Source of the DNA: Alloacidobacterium dinghuense
GTDB lineage: Bacteria; Acidobacteriota; Terriglobia; Terriglobales; Acidobacteriaceae
DNA length: 64,000 bases
Assembly (NCBI RefSeq): GCF_014274465.1
Contig: NZ_CP060394.1
Location: 558,001 to 622,000 of the forward strand
Direction of reading: 5' to 3'
In this document: piece after piece, positions 61,171 to 64,000 of the stretch
How positions within the stretch are numbered: position 1 is the stretch's first letter
How the letters are laid out: every line of letters begins with the position of its first letter
Made by a program: the position numbers and the translations under genes
The notes under the pieces: model-generated
What the model was told of the DNA's origin: nothing
What the model saw: only the letters and a program-made list of their open reading frames with translations
Database searches by the model: none

Positions 61171-63024
61171 GTGAAGGCTGAAGACCGATTCAACCAACGT
61201 TCACAGATTGCTAAAGCCTGTACCAGAGATATGATTGCTTCTTCCGTTACAGAACATACCGCTTCGCTGATGGTTCTCGAAGGTGGCCTCACTGCGATAG
61301 CTGTCGCAATGTCATTTCTCTGTCCCACGCTTGGAGCGAAGTATTTTTCTCGGGTTGAACGCTCATTCAAGCGGTTAGCGCAAAAGCAAGGTCTGGCAGT
61401 TTTGGTGGTTGGTCTAACAGCAATACTGTTGCGTCTTGCCATCCTACCGGTAATTTGCATTCCTCATCCGTTTGGCGCCGATGATTTCAGCTTTCTGCTT
61501 TCTGCAAATACCTTCGCTTCTGGCAGACTGACGAATCCGACACCGCCCATGTGGATACATTTTGAAAGTATTCACATCTGCATGAAGCCGACATATATGT
61601 CCATGTACTTTCCCGGGGACGGCCTGGTTCTGGCCGCGGGGAAGGTGCTCCTCGGGCATCCCTGGTTCGGTCTTTTGTTCATGGTTGGACTCATGTGCGC
61701 AGGCATCTGCTGGATGTTGCAGGCTTGGTTGCCACCAACATGGGCCCTCCTGGGTGGAATGCTGGCAGTTGTGCGATTGGGGCTTTTCACTTATTGGATA
61801 AATCTATACTCCGGCGCCGGTTCCATCGCGGCTCTTGGGGGAGCCCTTGTTTTGGGCGCGTTACCCCGGTTCATAAAGACGGTGCGCCTCCGTTACAGCC
61901 TGCTGATGGCAGTGGGTATCTCACTGCTTGCCGTCAGTCGCCCGTATGAAGGTCTCCTCCTTTGCGTGCCCGTCTCGATCGTTTTGGGTCGATGGAGCCT
62001 TGCAGGGCGCAACAAGCCCACAATGCGCGTGCTTGTCCGGACGACGGTCTTTCCATTGGCGTTGATTGTCGCGACGGGTGCATGGATGGGATATTACGAT
62101 TACCGCGCCTTCGGCAGCCCCCTGACTCCGCCATATAAACTCAACCGCGCCACGTACGCAGTAGCGCCTTACTATATCTGGCAATCACCTCGACCTGAAC
62201 CCCTGTACCACCACGAAGTCATGCGGGAGTTCTACACTCGCGATGAAATGCATGACTATGGAAAAGTCCAGACCATTCTTGGTTTCTCGCGCCAAACGCT
62301 CATAAAGTTCGTCAGAGGCGTGTTCTTTTTTTCGGGATTCGCCCTGCTGCCGCCTCTGATTATGCTCCGGCGCGTCTGTCTTGATCGTCGTATCCGTTTC
62401 CTGCTTCTGTGTTCGCTCGTACTGGCCGCAGGAATGTTTATAGAAAATTTCCTCTATCCACACTACATCGCAGCCTTCACTGCCGTGTTTTATGCCATCG
62501 GCTTACAGGCCATGCGTCATTTGCGAGTTTGGAAACCGGGCGGCAATCCCGTTGGAATGGCAATAACGCGGCTCACTGTAAGTTTGTGTTTTGTACTGGT
62601 GATCGCGCGTTTGGATGCGGCGACGTCTCATCCGATGATTGTCATGAGGTCGGATGCCATCGCGGATTGGGGTGGCCCGGAAAATTATGGAGTCGAACGC
62701 GCTCGCATCGAAAACGAATTGGAGCATCAACCAGGAAAACAACTGGTAATTGTCAGATATGTTCCGAGCCACGATGCATTCAATGAATGGGTGTACAACG
62801 CTCCAGACATAGACACTTCCAAAGTGATCTGGGCGAGAGAAATGGATGACGCCAGCAATCTGGAGCTAGTTCGCTACTACAAAGATCGAAAGGTGTGGCT
62901 GGCACAGCCGGATCTACAACCGGCCGGATTGTCTCCATATCCTCTTCCGAATACACGTGCAATCCCCTCAATGAATTCAATCTCGGCTGCGGACGGTGAT
63001 AACCAGCCGCAGTTCGGAGGCTAA
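61171..63024 (+). CDS. Polytopic membrane glycosyltransferase-like protein (GT-C/GT39 type)
   Basis: The 617 residues (GTG start; ATG at 61231 is an alternative) have about 11 hydrophobic helices. After the second hydrophobic segment comes a loop [26 protein letters not shown], where GT-C enzymes carry an acidic pair (here DD), and a following [25 protein letters not shown]. The C-terminal 150 residues are soluble and extracytoplasmic in type. The family uses polyprenyl-phosphate sugars. No signature for a specific sugar is visible. It lies 107 bp after the flp element and just before a GT2 gene. Confidence 0.78.
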   Translation: MKAEDRFNQRSQIAKACTRDMIASSVTEHTASLMVLEGGLTAIAVAMSFLCPTLGAKYFSRVERSFKRLAQKQGLAVLVVGLTAILLRLAILPVICIPHPFGADDFSFLLSANTFASGRLTNPTPPMWIHFESIHICMKPTYMSMYFPGDGLVLAAGKVLLGHPWFGLLFMVGLMCAGICWMLQAWLPPTWALLGGMLAVVRLGLFTYWINLYSGAGSIAALGGALVLGALPRFIKTVRLRYSLLMAVGISLLAVSRPYEGLLLCVPVSIVLGRWSLAGRNKPTMRVLVRTTVFPLALIVATGAWMGYYDYRAFGSPLTPPYKLNRATYAVAPYYIWQSPRPEPLYHHEVMREFYTRDEMHDYGKVQTILGFSRQTLIKFVRGVFFFSGFALLPPLIMLRRVCLDRRIRFLLLCSLVLAAGMFIENFLYPHYIAAFTAVFYAIGLQAMRHLRVWKPGGNPVGMAITRLTVSLCFVLVIARLDAATSHPMIVMRSDAIADWGGPENYGVERARIENELEHQPGKQLVIVRYVPSHDAFNEWVYNAPDIDTSKVIWAREMDDASNLELVRYYKDRKVWLAQPDLQPAGLSPYPLPNTRAIPSMNSISAADGDNQPQFGG

Positions 63025-63028
63025 TTTT

Positions 63029-63853
63029 ATGATCAACGGAAAACGCGTTGCTGTTGTCATGCCGGCCTACAATGCCGAAAGAACCCTGGAAAAGACCGTG
63101 CGGGAACTTCCAGAAGAAGTTGATATCAAGATTCTCGTCGACGACGCAAGCACGGATGAAACCGCCCGCTTGTCGGAACAGCTTGGCGTGCGCACTTTTA
63201 TCCACGATGCGAACTACGGGTACGGGCGCAATCAGCAGACATGTTATCGCGAGGCTCTCTCAGCGGGTGCAGACATCGTCGTCATGGTCCACGCCGACTA
63301 CCAATATGAGCCAAAGCTGGTATCCGCCATAGCCGCGATGGTTTCAAGCGGCGTGTATGACATGGTCCTTGCCTCGCGGATTCTTGGAGGCGGGGCTCTT
63401 CGCGGGGGAATGCCGGTCTATAAGTACATCTTCAACCGTCTGCTGACTGGATTTCAGAACCTGTTTCTCGGAGCAAAGCTCTCCGAGTATCACACTGGCT
63501 ACCGCGCCTTCTCGCGGGAACTGTTGCAGACGCTGCCTCTGCTTGAAAACTCTGATGACTTTGTCTTCGACAACCAGATGATTGCTCAGGCTCTCATGTT
63601 CGGCTTCCGCATAGGAGAAATATCCTGCCCGACGAAATATTTCGAGGAGGCTTCTTCCATCAACTTCAGGCGCAGCGCGAAATATGGCTTGGGAGTACTG
63701 CGGACGACTGCCAGTTTTGTGGCCCATAAGATGGGCATTATCAAAGCGCCTGCCTTTGAAACAACTGGAAGAAAGGTAACTCTCAAATACTATGCAGAAC
63801 CAGCGCATAGTCTTGAGGCACTGACGCAATCCTTGCCACCGGTTGCTCAATAA
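63029..63853 (+). CDS. Family 2 glycosyltransferase (polyprenyl-phosphate sugar transferase-like)
   Basis: About 274 residues run from the ATG at 63029. The GT2 fold is clear: [18 protein letters not shown], the nucleotide-binding [21 protein letters not shown] (Asp of the DxD-like motif) and a late [12 protein letters not shown] segment. No C-terminal membrane helices are obvious, in contrast to many DPM1-like relatives. It starts 4 bp after the GT-C gene. The pair could make a lipid-linked sugar and transfer it outside the membrane, perhaps to pilin; this is inference. Confidence 0.88.
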   Translation: MINGKRVAVVMPAYNAERTLEKTVRELPEEVDIKILVDDASTDETARLSEQLGVRTFIHDANYGYGRNQQTCYREALSAGADIVVMVHADYQYEPKLVSAIAAMVSSGVYDMVLASRILGGGALRGGMPVYKYIFNRLLTGFQNLFLGAKLSEYHTGYRAFSRELLQTLPLLENSDDFVFDNQMIAQALMFGFRIGEISCPTKYFEEASSINFRRSAKYGLGVLRTTASFVAHKMGIIKAPAFETTGRKVTLKYYAEPAHSLEALTQSLPPVAQ

Positions 63854-63963
63854 TCGTCTCATCGAAGAGAAAGTAGGAAGTCGGATTCAGCTCTCAAGGT
63901 AGCCAAAAGCGCGAACGGCTATTTCTGTTGTTTGTACAGAGATAAGCCTTTAGTCTTACCAAA

Positions 63964-64000
63964 ATGATACGTTTTTCGACTGCCCTGTTTGCTGTTGCCT
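63964..64000 (+). CDS. Possible start of a new gene at the right edge
   Basis: An ATG at 63964 opens MIRFSTALFAVA, which looks like the start of a signal peptide or membrane helix. Only 12 codons are visible and no Shine-Dalgarno sequence is clear, so this is tentative. Confidence 0.3.
   Translation, partial: MIRFSTALFAVA

Overview
The window looks like a chromosomal segment of an Acidobacteriota bacterium, probably Terriglobia. This is inferred from the moderately GC-rich base composition and the gene mix: large secreted FG-GAP/Ig-like proteins, a Ser/Thr kinase fused to an FGE-sulfatase domain, and a Tad/Flp pilus locus with sigma-54 regulators. No taxonomic marker gene is present. No rRNA, tRNA, CRISPR array, transposase or phage gene was found.

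Layout. (1) 1-4278, minus strand: a signalling operon of a transmembrane Ser/Thr kinase with an FGE-type domain, two secreted DUF4384 proteins and a secreted caspase-like peptidase cut by the left edge. (2) 4523-9358, plus: a lipoprotein, a 1049-residue FG-GAP/Ig repeat protein and a small Ig-like secreted protein. (3) 9441-19752: housekeeping and signalling genes (sppA, an HU/IHF protein, pgeF, an exostosin-like glycosyltransferase, a class I aldolase, rph, an NtrB/NtrC-like two-component pair, a receiver-like orphan and a VWA protein). (4) 19840-45045: a nucleobase catabolism island. The plus-strand half carries hydantoinase-like hyuA/hyuB and a set of genes that reads as a full route from xanthine/hypoxanthine to glyoxylate: xanthine dehydrogenase, uricase, HIU hydrolase, OHCU decarboxylase, allantoinase, allantoate amidohydrolase, ureidoglycine aminohydrolase and ureidoglycolate amidohydrolase. 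It ends with mmsA. The minus-strand half carries the reductive pyrimidine route (beta-ureidopropionase, PreT, PreA, dihydropyrimidinase, an NCS1 permease and a class III aminotransferase). The two halves converge on a 16-bp perfect hairpin after mmsA, whose product can oxidise the malonate semialdehyde expected from beta-alanine. (5) 45288-63853: a Tad/Flp pilus locus with a sigma-54 activator, cpaA, cpaE/tadZ, tadA, tadB, tadC, cpaB, cpaC, two flp pilins, two DUF192 proteins, a PilZ protein, a TonB-like protein, a 33-residue membrane peptide and two glycosyltransferase-type genes.

The most notable observation is regulatory. Four sequences match the sigma-54 -24/-12 promoter: upstream of cpaA, of flp, and back to back between cpaB and the TonB-like gene. 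Each of the three promoter regions contains a dyad of the form TGTnnAC-N4-GTnnACA. Its centre lies 70-74 bp upstream of the -24 GG at the three plus-strand promoters. A sigma-54 activator gene with a GAFTGT loop sits next to cpaA. Together these suggest a dedicated sigma-54 regulon for the pilus, built on one recurring operator. A fifth sigma-54-like site and a 19-bp perfect palindrome precede the NtrB/NtrC-like pair.
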